Shown here piece by piece: positions 43,958 through 55,804 of a stretch of DNA of 64,000 nt (within the stretch, counting starts at the first letter, position 1; each line of letters begins with the position of its first letter). Origin of the DNA: Sepiola atlantica. Its lineage: Eukaryota > Mollusca > Cephalopoda > Sepiida > Sepiolidae. The notes beneath the pieces were generated by a model. The model saw only the letters and a list, made by a program, of their open reading frames with translations. It ran no database searches and had not been told where the DNA came from. Position numbers and translations under genes: made by a program. Location: NCBI GenBank assembly GCA_963556195.1, contig OY744516.1:37166778-37230777 (forward strand), read 5' to 3'.

Positions 43958-44623
43958 TTAATTCAAATTTTGCCGCCTTCTTTTTGCATCAACCCAGTCC
44001 ATTTGAAAAACTTCTGGGAAGGTTTTTTTCAAATCTTCTTTTAATTTATCTGCTTCGGTTTTCAAGCTTTCTATTTTTTGACAAAAAGCGTTAATGGGTA
44101 AATCCCATAAATTAAAATGACTCATCCACTCTGTCCCAAATAAATTGCAAGTGTTTCTTAACACGAACATTTTTAATTTTTTGTTTTTTCCGTTAAACAT
44201 AACGTTAGTTATAATCTCACCTTCGAATTTTATTTTTTCCCCAGTCACCGACCTGGTTATTTTGTTTGATTTTAACATGGTTGGTTTACCCAATCTTTTC
44301 TATGTTTGCAGGTTGATGATAGTTAAATCAGATCTGCCGTCTAATTGTAACTTTATTCTTTCGTTAAGGATTTGTACTTGAACGTACTTCCTTATGTTTA
44401 TGCTATCCTGTTCGTCTGATCTTGCGATTTTTATCCGGCTTTTAAATCCTTTATTTGCTCTACAATGTGAGCTCTTGTGTCCGATTTTGTTACAAATTAA
44501 ACAAGTTTTAAACCGGTAGGGGCAATCCATATTCCAATGAAAAGCACCACAGCGCAAACAGGGGCTAGGTGTTTTGTTTTTTCTTGGGGAAATTTGTTTT
44601 TGGCGAAAAATAAGAATAGTCAT
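43958..44623 (-). pseudogene. Gypsy nucleocapsid zinc knuckles, protease and linker
   Basis: Two Cys/His knuckles are seen: CLRCGAFHWNMDC (C-x2-C-x3-H-x4-C) and CLICNKIGHKSSHC (C-x2-C-x4-H-x4-C), which bind element RNA. The protease follows with LQLDGRSDLTIIN where LDTGS-like residues are expected: the catalytic Asp is present but the next residues are changed. A stop near 44,296 splits it from the second part (NKITRSVTGEKIKFEGEI ... NLFGTEWMSHFNLWDLPI), which resembles the protease C-terminus and linker to RT. Confidence 0.75.
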
Positions 44624-45417
44624 TCTTTTTGGATTGACTTGATTTTGAAGGAAAGTTAGGATATGATTTTTGTCGTACCTTTCTTATGTGTGCTATGCCC
44701 GATTCTTCTATGTCTTTCGAGTCTTGTTTCACGCTTACAAATCTCTCGCAGTCCTCTGCAACGTTTTGTAAGGTTATATTCGGCTCATTTTCTAGTTTAT
44801 TCAGAACTTTGAACTTCGGCGTCTTTAGCTGATATCGTCACAGTGTTTATTCACTACTGATGCGAAAGTCGTGTAATCCTCACAATCTTTTCTCGTTAAA
44901 TTTATGCACTTCCATCTTTTGTGAAAAAGGGAAATTTTGGAGCTAAACAACTCCGTCAATAACTTAACCGCTTCCGAGAAAGTTAAATCGCTGGTCTTAC
45001 GGGGTAATATGTAGTCAACGAACTTTGTGTGTTCAATGGTCCCTAATTTACTAAGGCGTAATCGAACTTTTTTAGCGTCCGCCCAATTTTCGCAATCTAT
45101 GTTGTAAAGATCTTCATACCTTCTAAAATATGAAGCGAATGTTATATTGTTGTCTGGAGAATAAGAAAAACTGTCAATTGTACTCCAGACAATATTTTGG
45201 GAAAATGCGTATTGATTCTCGGTTTTTGACCCGTATTCAATATTGTATGTAGCAATAGTTGTTCAAACTTTTGTTGTTGTTCGTCGGCTTTATGTTGTTG
45301 GATAAGCAGTTTTTCTTGAAACCTAGCTTCCATTTGAGCTTGTTCGGTTGGGAATTTCACGAGTTCTAACATCATAGCTTTGAAGTCTTCCATGATTATT
45401 GTTGTGTCTTTATACAA
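44624..45417 (-). pseudogene. Gypsy Gag (matrix/capsid region)
   Basis: The open frame from 45,417 begins MYKDTTIIMEDFKAMMLEL, followed by a Gln-rich coiled coil (FQEKLLIQQHKADEQQQ). Later frames (45,140-44,820, with stops) include NWADAKKVRLRLSKLGTIEH, VDYILPRKTSDLTFSEAV and LFHKRWKCINLTRKDCEDYT, matching the capsid region of invertebrate Gypsy Gag. Broken by at least two frameshifts. Confidence 0.7.
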
Positions 45418-45633
45418 TACAGCGTTTTTTCTTTTATATTACGCTGCTAACGTAATTAGTTCTTCAACCAGAAAAAAACTCAACCTTTTTTTTTTTTTTT
45501 TTGCTTGACAAAAAAAAAATAGGTTTTAAATTTCGGAGGTAGTATTTTTCTTTTTTCTCTTTGGAGAGCGAAAAAAATTGTATTATATTCCTTTGTTAAA
45601 AATCTTAATTCAGTACCGGAATAAAATAATAAC

Positions 45634-45900
45634 TCACGAGTGTCCTTCTAGAAAAAATAACTTAGTTGATATTTTTTCGTAAGAGACGAAGAACAAAAAA
45701 AAAAAAAAATCACGTGAATTTACTTGCCTAAAAAATCCGATTTTCGAGATTTCTTTTTCTTTGTCCGCCGGATAAACTTGTTTTAAAACTTTGGTGCTTG
45801 TGTAGCTTTCTCCACGTTCGTCTTTAATTTCCTCGTGCATTTGCCAGTGTTTAAACGCTGGATTTTTTTTTTCCATTCGAAAAACTTTTCGTTTGTTCAA
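45634..45900 (-). other. Leader-region open frame of the Gypsy element
   Basis: An 88-codon Lys/Glu-rich frame between PBS and gag. I recognise no domain. It may be a leader ORF or chance. Confidence 0.3.
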
Positions 45901-45984
45901 AGATGAGTATGTAAGAAGAATTTGACGTAATTCCAGATTTGCTAGTTGTTATCTGGTGGTTAGAAAATGGAGAGACAGTAGATC

Positions 45985-46003
45985 TTCGAATCCTTCGTCG
46001 CCA
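45985..46003 (-). promoter_or_regulatory. tRNA primer-binding site of the Gypsy element
   Basis: Minus strand reads TGGCGACGAAGGATTCGAA three bases inside the 5' LTR. Its complement ends TTCGAATCC...CGTCGCCA, a T-loop plus acceptor and CCA pattern. It best recalls the 3' end of tRNA-Ser(GCU) with a short gap; that tRNA identity is inference. Confidence 0.65.
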
Positions 46004-46006
46004 AGT

Positions 46007-46228
46007 TGTGGTGACCCTGTTAAAGGGACCGAAATGAAGACACGAACATGGTATAAAGTAGAAACAAGTGTATTAAGAAAAGAGAGTACAGAGGGAAGAA
46101 ATATGCGCCTGGTAAGTAGAGTTCGACTATCTTACTGGATTTCTCTACTGGCGAGAATTAATTGCCGTTGGTATTTATTGAGCAAAAGAGGAAGAGTCCA
46201 TGTTCTACATAGGTAAGTCACCATAACA
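46007..46228 (-). repeat. Gypsy 5' LTR
   Basis: Partner of 39,980-40,199. Minus-strand ends are TGTTATGGTGAC and GTCACCACA, partly inverted. The short 220-bp length is compatible with mag-like Gypsy clades. Confidence 0.9.
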
Positions 46229-46444
46229 AATATAAACATTTATGTATTTATTAATTTTACTAGAAATTTAGTGTGGAGCCAGCTGAATATGAATCATTTT
46301 AAACAGTTTTTATTTGGATGCTGCAGGGTGAACATCTGGTTATCTGTACATTGCTACACCCATACACTGTCCATCTGAACCTTTTTATATCTGTGATTCT
46401 CTTTCCCATTTTATTCCCTTTTCATTTTTGCTATATTTGTTCAC

Positions 46445-46965
46445 TGGCAGACCCATACATGGGCATTGCCCAGGAAAAATGAAGAACCCAAGAAACTGCC
46501 ACTCCCACCCATGAACCGTTTATTAATTATCTATAAGTATTAATTATAGTCTTCTTTAATTATGAAATTTCTAAATAATAATAAAAAATTTGTATTATTT
46601 CATAACTAAGAAAAAGCACCCTTGCAGTAATGTACTTCTGTAGGGGCTAGGATCTGTGTTTTTTACATTTTTAGAGTCTGTTGGAGGAGCATTATAAATA
46701 ATAGTGTCTATACACAAACACTGAAAGGAAGGTACTATTTTATAGGAATACGAGTATTTGTAAATAAAGTAATTTTATTTTTAAGAAGATCAGCATTTGA
46801 TTAGGAGATTAAGCAAAAACAACTTCTTTTAAGCATGTAACAATAAACAGACTACAGTACCAAGTAAAATTCTATATGCAGATTCTGTCTATGGAGCTAT
46901 ACCGCTGACGACCAGGAAAATAGGGGGAAATCTGACTTTGTTTTATATATTAGATATATAAAATA
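46445..46965 (+). repeat. Dispersed repeat F, diverged copy
   Basis: Head GGCAGACCCATACATGGGCA TTGCCCAGGAAAA and tail TCTGACTTTGTTTTATATATTAGAT fit family F; the interior is AT-rich. Confidence 0.5.
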
Positions 46966-47059
46966 TAAAATTATGAGTCCTACCATTTTTGTATCTATCA
47001 TATCGTTCTTTCTTTCTCACTCTCTGAATCTGTTTTTGTTTAATCATCATCATTATCAC

Positions 47060-47084
47060 CAGCAGCAGCAGCAGCAGCAGCAGC
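47060..47084. repeat. (CAG)n, 8 units
   Basis: Short CAG run in unassigned DNA. Confidence 0.9.
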
Positions 47085-47460
47085 TCCCCTAAAGTGGAAC
47101 CCTTACTCACTGTGGTAGGGGTGTTGACAACGTGGTAGTCTCAGAGCTATCTGACTAACAGGGCTCTGTTGAAAATCCAGAGTGACATTATAATCCATTG
47201 TCAGGCACAAACTGAAAATCAGTGGAGTGAAAGTGGCAACGTTGCTTCTGTGCCATTCCGTTGTGTGTTCTGGGCCTAACTTTCCCCGACTTGGCATGCA
47301 ACAACTGAGACTTGCTGTTCACGGTGTCAAGAGTTAACACCTGCAAACCTGTTAAAAAGTTAATGAATGTCTGCGACAAAAAAGGAGAATTTTATGCAGA
47401 CCAGATATTCCTGAGAAACGATCTTCATGAGCTCTATGTAGAAGACTGACTCGCTTAAAA
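47085..47460. other. Unassigned DNA
   Basis: No recognised gene; two overlapping minus frames of about 63 codons lack a domain. Confidence 0.4.
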
Positions 47461-47463
47461 CAA

Positions 47464-47480
47464 CATCGTCATCGTCATCG

Positions 47481-47547
<67 letters not shown>
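47464..47547. repeat. (ATC)n microsatellite
   Basis: Three CGTCAT units and then about 23 CAT units; source of a poly-Asp frame. Confidence 0.95.
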
Positions 47548-47639
47548 TTTTTTCTTTGTTTATCTGGCAAAGCGGTATTTGCACTGGATTTCTCCCTCTG
47601 CCATACAAAGTCAAAGGCTTGGTCAGGATAAAGTCCGGC

Positions 47640-48240
47640 TGTCTTGAGACCTTAGTGTAGGATATCTAACCACCTTTTTGGGGGCCATCAGCCTTTTTAC
47701 AGCGGTCTCCATCTTGAATCACGTTTTGATACCAGTGTTGCTATTTGCATGCAGTGCATATCTATATCAGATGATTTTCCCTAATTTTATCTGAGATAAC
47801 GATGTTGTAATGGTGGTGAATATCGACATTGCACACATGGACAAGTCTGATTGGACTGGAAATCCAATGCAACATCTTCGTCTCCATTACCAATACTCTT
47901 CTTTCTGCTTCCTTCATTGACGGCCAACACTCGAAACCGTACAATGCAATAGGTATTAATACAATCAAGTAGGTTTTGGACTTTAGTCAATAGCTGATCT
48001 GTGGATCGCATAGGGCATCAGTGGCAGTTCACAATTTCACCCTTGCAGCATTGATTCGTCCACTGATTTCGCCACAGATATTGCAATGGTAGCTGATAGG
48101 TGAGCCGAGATATTTGAAACCACTCATCGTGTGAAGAACCTGGCCATCTAACTAGGTGGCAGTTACTCATCTTCAAGTACTCAGTTCCTCGTGTACAGTC
48201 TCAAGCTGAACTCTGTCAACCAGTCGTTACAGTATTGAAC
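47640..48240 (-). pseudogene. RTE-like LINE, RT C-terminal region
   Basis: On the minus strand, across frames: DGQVLHTMSGFKYLGSPISY and EISGRINAARVKL, followed by IALYGFECWPSMKEAERRVL, METKMLHWISSPIRLVHVCN and DIHHHYN. This order (FKYLG, then LYGxECW, then METKMLRW) is the RT thumb and tail of RTE-type LINEs. Stops break it and no catalytic motif remains. Confidence 0.8.
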
Positions 48241-49351
48241 TTACAATTTAATCAATGATATTCTGAATAATATAAAAAAAATAGTAATAAAACAGTTATA
48301 AGTCAACATCATATATGTCTGCCACTCCAAATATTTAAATATACAAACAAAAAATTGAACAAAATTATTTGTTCAATTTTTAGAGAAGTTTTAAGTTTGT
48401 TATATAAAAATAAAATCTTTATTTATTTAACATTTTCTTACACTTTCAAAACTTCAAGTACATCTTTGATTGGTGTTCAGTTGCAAACCGATTGTTCTAG
48501 GATTGCACTTGCCATTGCAGATCGAGTTTATGCATGGCGTCAGCACAGAGAAGCACCCAAAGAATTAGTAAATGACTGAAGAGAAGCAGTGAAAGTGCTG
48601 ACCGTTTAGTTATCACGTTGTGTATCTATATACTAGATGTCCCCTCAGAAATTGATATCATTTAAGATGTGAATATCTGAGCAGCTACATATCTGAGGCA
48701 GAGAAAATTAAATATTCTTTATATTGAACAATACAATATGTCCTCATCAAAATTTGAACAAAGAAATTCAGAAAGGTGTATGTTTCATCACCAACTATCG
48801 TTGGGTCAATATTTGTTATATATATATTATTAGATATAAAAGTTTTTAAGGAGTAGGAATTATGCGATTAGAGAGAAAGAAAACCAATGAAAGAGTGGGA
48901 AGAAACGATGATTTTATAGACGGGGGGGGGGGGAAGAGGTGATACCAAATAAATATAAAGAGAGAATGAGAAGGAGGAGAAGGAGAAGGACGAGCATTTT
49001 TATCCTTTCTTGTTGCTAGGATCAGAGTGTAGTCTCTATTCTATTCGATTCTCTGGAGGCCATGAGGGGTGGGTTTATCACCGTTATATATATTATTAAA
49101 TATTATTATTTCAAAACATTTTTATTCAACATTTTTTTGTACACTTTATTTTGATTTACAAATATTTAAACATTCGTTTAGCTCTTCTTAGTGTAACATA
49201 TAACTCTATCTATCTCTCATTTGCATCATTCCATTCCTCTCTTAGAAGTGCATTAATGAACTCTTGAACATTTTTATACATTTGAATACAATTATGCATC
49301 TATTATGATATCAGAATACATTATGATGTCATAATAGACCCTCCTTATTTT

Positions 49352-49402
<51 letters not shown>

Positions 49403-49640
49403 TCAATGCCTCTCTCTTTCCTCTTGCCCACACTATCCTTTATCTCTCTCTTTTAATTTTCTAGATCATTCTATTCATCTCATCACTTATCTTATCAGTC
49501 ACCCTTTACTTATGTTATTTGCTCTTCTTACCACCACCTAAAACATTTATATACAGACGCAAAGGTAGCGCTAACAGCAGCTGTTCTATCAACAGTTGTA
49601 TATTATCGTGATAACTGTAGCGTCATGTTGCGCATGAAAA
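48241..49640. other. Unassigned DNA with a (TC)n run
   Basis: No coding sequence recognised. A TC run lies at about 49,361-49,400. ATAAATATAAAGAGAGAATG and GGAGGAGAAGGAGAAGG near 48,960 are purine-rich. Confidence 0.45.
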
Positions 49641-49659
49641 AGAAACCCTGCACTTATCT

Positions 49660-52310
49660 CCGGTGAGCTTTCTTAAGACCACAACCCCATCGATGCAGAC
49701 TTGGTTAATAGTGTACTTGTTTGAGTTTACTGGCATCAAACAAACACCCACTTTGCCCAACCCACTCTATCCAAAGAACAAAAAAATAACATTACAAACA
49801 AAAAATAATAAGTTTAAACCAGACGCCCACCTAAAAACAACTAATGTGCCTCCTTGCTTGAGGCTTGTGTTCACAAATGTCCGAGGGCTTAGAATTAACC
49901 TCGATGATGTAGAATCCTTTCTCCTAGTAAACTCCCGTGATATCCTAGCACAAAGTGAAAGTAATCTACACTTCTCGATCTCCTCTAATCGCTTTGACAT
50001 GACTGGATACCTCCCACTCTGCCGTAAGGACCCAGACAAACATATGCATGAACTAGAAGTCTATATTCGTAACACCCCCCCTTTGACTAGAGAACATAGT
50101 CTAGAATCAAATGATTAGACCTACATGTGCTTTAGATTAACCTTACAACACAGTGTTAGTTACTTATATTTCCTCTGCCATTCTCTTTCAACCCAGGATT
50201 GTACCCTGATCGACTATATCTCTGATAGCATAAATGCAGCAATCTCTTAAGATCGAAGCGCTCAAATACATGTATTTGAAGGTTTTAATGTTCACCACAG
50301 AAATGGGCTTGGTTTCTCGAGCTATACAGATGCAACTTGTAACAGCATGCATAGTTTCTCTATTGCATATTCCCTTTCACAGACTGTCACTTTCTCAACC
50401 AGCCTTCCAGATCATGAGGATCAGCAAACCTCACTTCTCGACTTATTCTTGACTACACTGTCCATAGCCCACTCGGGAACGATGACACATTGTGATAATA
50501 ATTGATATAGTCTTAAACTTTCTATCTATAAGCCGAAGAGTCGTTACTATAAAATGACGAGATACTACAAACTGGCTGATTGGGAATCCATCAGAGATCA
50601 CATCAGTAACGCCCCATGGAGTAAAATCTTTTTCTTCCTGCTAAACATTGCGCAAATGAGGTAATTGAATGGGTCACAGTAGGTATAGAAGCACATGTTC
50701 TGAAGCGGAAATTCTATAGCAAGCCTCACTTTCCTTAATGGTTCCCGTCAACCTGTGCAACTGTTCTTGCATATCGGCAGAAAGCAACCACCATAAGTCA
50801 AATGTAAATAGACAAAAAATTATAGCATCATGAAATCATAATAAGAGTGTAATAGCCACAGCTAAGAGTAGGTATACCGAGATAACTAAAAACGCATTGA
50901 GTCGCAGAAATTAGGAACTTACGATTTCTGGAAAATCTATAATAGTGTGGTAAATAATGGGCAATCAACAATTCCCCTGCTATCCAACCACCATGATGTC
51001 ACTTGCACTGCTTGGTCAGTGGTTCGCCTTGGCCTTCAAATTTTCAATTGCAGATAGAAGCCACACTCGATGATCAGCATCCCTTCCCATGTCCGGGATA
51101 TCATAAAAACGTTGACACCACCAAATCATGTAGGCCTGATTTTATCCCTGCTATATTAATAAAGAAATGCTCTGCTGAGCTGGACCATGTTCTTTCCAAA
51201 CTCTAAAACAAATACCTTGTCCAATCTTTCTTCCCTGATAGCTGGAAAATTGCCTGTAATTCTTGTAAAAAAACTGACCCGCAAAATTATTGTCTCATCA
51301 GTCTCCTCCTGCTCTTTGCGAAAATCTTTGAATCATTAATCAATTTAGCAAGTCACGCCCCTCGTAAATGCTAAACTTCTTTTTAGCCAACAGTATAGAT
51401 TTAGGCACGCCTGTTCTACTGCAGATATCCTATTGAACATATATGCCATACACTCGACATGGCAGATGAAGCTAGGGCAGTAGCGTTTGATACATCCAAA
51501 GCCTTTGACAAGGTTTGGAATGAAGATCTTCTCATGAAAATTAATTTGTATGGCATGACTAGAAAAATATTCAATATAATCAGATCCTGCTTCGATCACC
51601 GTACATCTAAACTAAATTTTCATAAACGACCTCTCTGATGTAATTGTGTCCGAGATGGGTATATTTGCTGATGACACAATGCTCTGTTCTCGACATGTGG
51701 GCAAAACGAACAGACACATATCCAAGGCAATGGCTGACTCCTTAGAAAATGATCTCCAGTCTGTAGTCGATTGGCGACATAAATGGATGGAAACATTTTA
51801 TTCTGCAAAGAAAAAGCTACTTTCCTTTAACAAGTATAAGAAACCTTTTCAACCACTGATTGCTATGGCTAATAGCATCCTACCTGAGAGCCCATTATTC
51901 AAAATCCTCAGTCTAACATTCACAGATAACATGAATTGGAAGAAATACATAGAAGACATTGCCAAGGCTGTTTCAAGAAAGGTGGGGCCCCTCTACCATG
52001 GTAGAAAACTTCTCACACTTGCCAGTATCCTATATCTCTACAAAACCACAATTTTCCCATACATGGAGTATTGTTGTCACATCTGGGCTGGTGCATCAAC
52101 CAGTAGTCTCTCCCTCTTAGACAGGGTCCCAAAAGGAGCCTCAAATCTATAGGTTCCACAATGTCTACCAAGCTCCAGCCTCTGTCTCATCGCCACAATA
52201 TTGCATAGCTGTGCTTGTTTTACAAGTACTTTAAGTGAATATGCTCCAACGAATTTTTTACATTTGTGCCTCCTCGACCTAAATACCCACAACCAACTCA
52301 ACAATCAACA
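49660..52310 (+). pseudogene. LINE family B, copy 1 (EN and RT)
   Basis: The best stretch is 49,663-50,118: an endonuclease N-terminus with LRLVFTNVRGLRINLDDV, ILAQSESNLHF (catalytic Glu region) and MTGYLPLCRKD. From there stops and frameshifts are frequent. CRPDFIPAILIKKCSAELD, FPDSWKIA, FDTSKAFDKVWNEDLL (RT Asp block) and IFADDTMLCSRHVGKTN (FADD box, 51,660-51,710) are visible. Between the last two a piece holding GVPQG is deleted. The C-terminal part (51,646-52,152) has ILSLTFTDNMNWKKYIEDIA and MEYCCHIWAGASTSSLSLLD. Jockey-like EN/RT order. Confidence 0.85.
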
Positions 52311-52835
52311 AAGTCCCAGTGCACTTTTATTTCTACATATGAGATACATAAAAACTATCCATATATCAGGATAACAGGTAAAATAAGCCTAGGTCTGTTG
52401 TTGCCACATACACCAACAAAGCCATGAAAAACTGACACAAAACAAATATAGAAGCCGTGAGGATCAGAAGAAAGATCTGAGTGTCATGATCAGCAGGGGC
52501 TCTTTTGGTAGCCAATATGGGGGACCCAGTCGGCATTCTGTGAATATTGGCCCTTCTTATTTCAGTTAACGGAATACAGCAAATTAAATACAGGTAAATA
52601 AATATGATCAGCACAAACCAAAGACCATGCAAAGGAAGAAATGGACGGCAGATAAAATTAGACTAGTAATGGAGTGCTATTCCAAAAGCAACCCCCACAG
52701 AAAAAGACTCCTTTACACATATAGAACATAATCCTAAAATTATGCATAATCCCAAGAACATAATCATAGAACATAATCATAGAACATAATCCCAAGATTA
52801 TGTCATCGATTTTCTAGACGCCGTACAGGAAAAAA
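52311..52835. other. Unassigned DNA
   Basis: GATAACAGGTAAAATAAGCC followed by TAGGTCTGTTG near 52,371 resembles ATAACAGGAAATGTAAGGTC AGCCTAGGTCTAC near 58,848, which may be a shared flank of the two family B copies. Short CATAATCATAGAACATAATC repeats lie near 52,745-52,795. Confidence 0.4.
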
Positions 52836-53400
52836 GTATGATGGGCCGTTTGTGTGCAAGAAGTGTAAGACAATAGAGACTGATAATGAAGCAGATGTGG
52901 AAAAAGTATATTTGGATGGCAAACTCATTGAGGTTGTTCAGAAATTTTGTTACGTTGGTAATACAATTGGAGCATAGGAAGTTCTGCCATTACTAACTAT
53001 CAGAAGAATGGTACCACAGTCGACCAAGGGAAGAATTTAGCAGACATCTGTGCTTAGTGTGATGATGTATGGAAGTGAAACCTGGCCAGTGAGGGTTGAT
53101 GAAATGCCTTGCATGGAGAGAGATGATTTCAGAATTATACAATGGATGTGTAATGTGAGACTTAAAGACAGACTTAGATATGACCAGAGAGGAAGATTAA
53201 ATTTGGACAGTATAGGGAAATGTTTGTAGAACAGAAGACTTCATTGGTTTGGTCGCATTAAGAGAATGGATGAGAATGCTTGGGTTAGTAGATGTAGAAC
53301 AGTTGAGGTAGTAGGGTCAGTTGGCAGGGGAAGGCCAAGGAAAACCTAGAAGGAATTGTATAGAAAGAGGGATAAATAAAGACCTGGGCATTGGATAAAT
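52836..53400 (+). pseudogene. LINE RT C-terminal fragment
   Basis: Plus strand, in pieces: VYLDGKLIEVVQKFCYVGNT, then MMYGSETWPVRVDEMPCMER, FRIIQWMCNVRLKDRLRYD and, after a stop, NRRLHWFGRIKRMDENAW and VGRGRPRKT. This FxYLG/YGSETW/MCGVxLxD/GRGRPRKTW order is the tail of a widespread metazoan LINE. It is distinct from the 47.6 kb fragment (SETW rather than ECW type). Confidence 0.75.
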
Positions 53401-53439
53401 TTATTTGGAAGTCAATTTTTAAAAGATGTCCAACACATG

Positions 53440-53555
53440 CCAGATGACGACAATGACGACGATGACGATGACGACGACGACGACGACGACGACGACAACA
53501 ACGACGACGACGACGATGATGATGATCATGATGAAGATCATGATGATCCTAAAAT
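53440..53555. repeat. (GAC)n/(GAT)n microsatellite
   Basis: GAC/GAT trinucleotides with ATGATCATGATGAAGATCAT at the right end. It follows the LINE end directly and may mark its 3' tail. Confidence 0.9.
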
Positions 53556-53659
53556 AAAATAATGCCCGATTTTTCAATTCATTTTTAAAAAGTTGCTATT
53601 TTTGCAATGGTTCATACAACATTGTACAATTGCTTAATAATTAATGTGTACACTTGATT

Positions 53660-54000
53660 AATTGAAATAAATGCTGGTATCAACGCATAACCAGCATTTC
53701 TCAGGAATCAACGGGGACCCCTGTGCACTACTGCTTGAAGCCTTAAAACCCGTATAAACAGTCCTTTCATAATTTCCAAGTTATAAACAAAGTAAAACGT
53801 TGCCATTCCTTTTTATGGATGGCAAGAGCGAATGGAGACTCCACGGTAATGTTGTATCCCCCTTTATCAAAATAAAATATACTTATCCAAGTACTGTGCG
53901 TAAATCAACTTCTAAATATAAATTTTGCCCGTCTTTTCTCCAAAATTCTCGAAGTCCATGAACGAACAAACAGACAAGAACTAAAACTTTATATATAGAT
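53660..54000 (+). repeat. Dispersed repeat, F-like tail
   Basis: AACCAGCATTTCTCAGGAAT is shared with 35,600, and the end GACAAGAACTAAAACTTTATATATAGAT is the family F type of tail. The G/C-rich head is not clear. Confidence 0.45.
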
Positions 54001-54080
54001 TTTTAATAATTGTGTACTCTTTGATAAATTTTCAATACTTTCTTTAAAACCACAATTTTGAAGCATATAAGTGCCTAATA

Positions 54081-54446
54081 ATGAGGATGAAAGACAAAGA
54101 AATGTGGCTACTGTTCTTGCCGGAGTTCAAACTCGGTCAAAACATTTGCGAAACAACCGTCATCATCAACAGAGAAGATCTACAAATGATTAGACAATAC
54201 GAAGGTGATTTGAGAAATGCTATAGAAGTAATGAGAGCTTTTATAATGAAGAAGGTAGAGGACGGCCATGCACTCTTGACAATGGATTTTTTAAGAGCAA
54301 TTGTTGAACACATGCATGTCAAAATGTCAAAGAAATATCTGAGCCATGTCAGTATTTCAACGGTGTGTGAATATCTAAGGCAAACTGATGAAAAAAGTTT
54401 GATAACTGGGTCCCACATGAACTCAGTGAATAAATGTGGTTTCTAA
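54081..54446 (+). CDS. Uncharacterised 121-residue ORF
   Basis: ATG at 54,081 (MRMKDKEMWLLFLP) to TAA at 54,444-54,446. Composition is well mixed, charged and helix-rich, unlike the low-complexity frames around it. Residues about 30-60 (INREDLQMIRQYEGDLRNAI, EVMRAFIMKKVEDG) read as a helical pair. SHVSISTVCEYLRQ near residue 95 resembles the recognition helix of a helix-turn-helix. I recognise no family. It could be a transposase N-terminal fragment, a last exon or chance. No TATA box or polyadenylation signal was tied to it. Confidence 0.4.
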   Translation: MRMKDKEMWLLFLPEFKLGQNICETTVIINREDLQMIRQYEGDLRNAIEVMRAFIMKKVEDGHALLTMDFLRAIVEHMHVKMSKKYLSHVSISTVCEYLRQTDEKSLITGSHMNSVNKCGF

Positions 54447-55800
54447 AATTCGTCTTACTTTTCCAAAAAGCCTAATAGAAATCATCCTTTACAGAACAAA
54501 ATTATTGGTTATCAAGTACCAAGTTGTGTAATGTGGCAGTCTTCATTTCTTTCCTCCCAAATATAAATGTTTGTAATGGACCTCAAATAGTAACGCATGA
54601 TGTTACTTTTCATAGTTATTTGTCATGCAGCTATTATCTTCGTTAGGGGGATTTGCTTGTAACTCGTCAAAAACATAATACCATAAAAAAGACCGGAAAT
54701 CTGGACTTACTTGGTATTTTCGTTTAGCAGTTGATCATCTCGTCATTTTGGACAGCATTTTCTCTAGCAATATTAGAACACAAGGAAGACTCTGAACAAA
54801 ACGGATGTTACATTGTTTAACTTTTATGGATTGCTCTCACACTCATTTCGCTGTTCAGCTGACTTCCTATGTGGGCACCACTGGAAAAATAAAGCATAAG
54901 ATTCTACATTTTTCAAAATAAAGTGAGCTGCTTACTCCTTTTTCTGATCAACTTACCATCTTTATCATCATCTGTTTGTATTATTCCTTTCTAACAACAA
55001 AACACAAATATTTATCTTAAGTATTTTACTTATGGAATTTCACAAATCACAACCTGTCAAAAACAACTCAGGCTTGAATTTCAGATGCAACAAAAAACTC
55101 AACACACAGACACATTCTGTTTGTTAACCTATATGTAAACTACTTATATCACATTGCAGTTGTATTTGAAAAGCTAACCAGCCTACTTAGAAAATGAAAA
55201 ACAGAATATCATTATCCACTGTAAGCATATCAATCCCACTCATAGCTGTTAGGGAACATCGGGTCGACAATTATTCATTTACCAGATACAAATCCAAATC
55301 CACATCTGTTTTTCATTGACGAGGTGCTTAGAATCAGACGAACGCCATTTTGACGATTAAGTGAAAAAGAAGATAGTTTTGCCAAAATATTTCACACTGA
55401 GACATTTTTTAAATCTTTTGTTGAGTCATTTTAGACAAAACAGAAAAGAAGTAAATATTACATTAAAAAGTAAATTTGTTGGTGTTATATTACATTAGCC
55501 GGATTACATTGGCTGGGATTCAATGAGGAACCTGACATTCACCTACCCCTTAACCCGTAACACCAGTATTATCTTTTTATCCTTAGTTTTAATATTTTAT
55601 AATATTCAATTTTTGTGGTTGATCTCAAAGATATTCTTACATTGATGTAAATAAATTTCGGTAAATTTACCTTTTTTAAACCCCTCGAGGCGCACTGGGC
55701 GTTTCTATTCTTATTTTTGTAATTTCTGTAATTTTCATGCTATAAATAAAATAAATTAAGAAAACTTATACATATTAAAAAATGACCTCATCAAAGTTCA
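54447..55800. other. AT-rich unassigned DNA
   Basis: No coding sequence, RNA gene or repeat family recognised in about 1.35 kb. Confidence 0.45.
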
Positions 55801-55804
55801 GACA

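Larger units (their letters stand above)
39980..46228 (-). mobile_element. Ty3/Gypsy LTR retrotransposon (full-length, degenerate)
   Basis: Two LTRs of about 220 bp in the same orientation bound about 5.8 kb carrying gag, protease, RT, RNase H and integrase in that order on the minus strand. Integrase after RNase H is the Ty3/Gypsy order. A PBS and a polypurine tract sit at the expected inner borders. The LTRs differ at about ten positions by eye, so they are roughly 95% identical. A 1.2-kb TIR element (40,538-41,752) interrupts the integrase. Several frameshifts and an altered protease active site make it non-autonomous now. No clean target-site duplication is visible. Confidence 0.9.
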
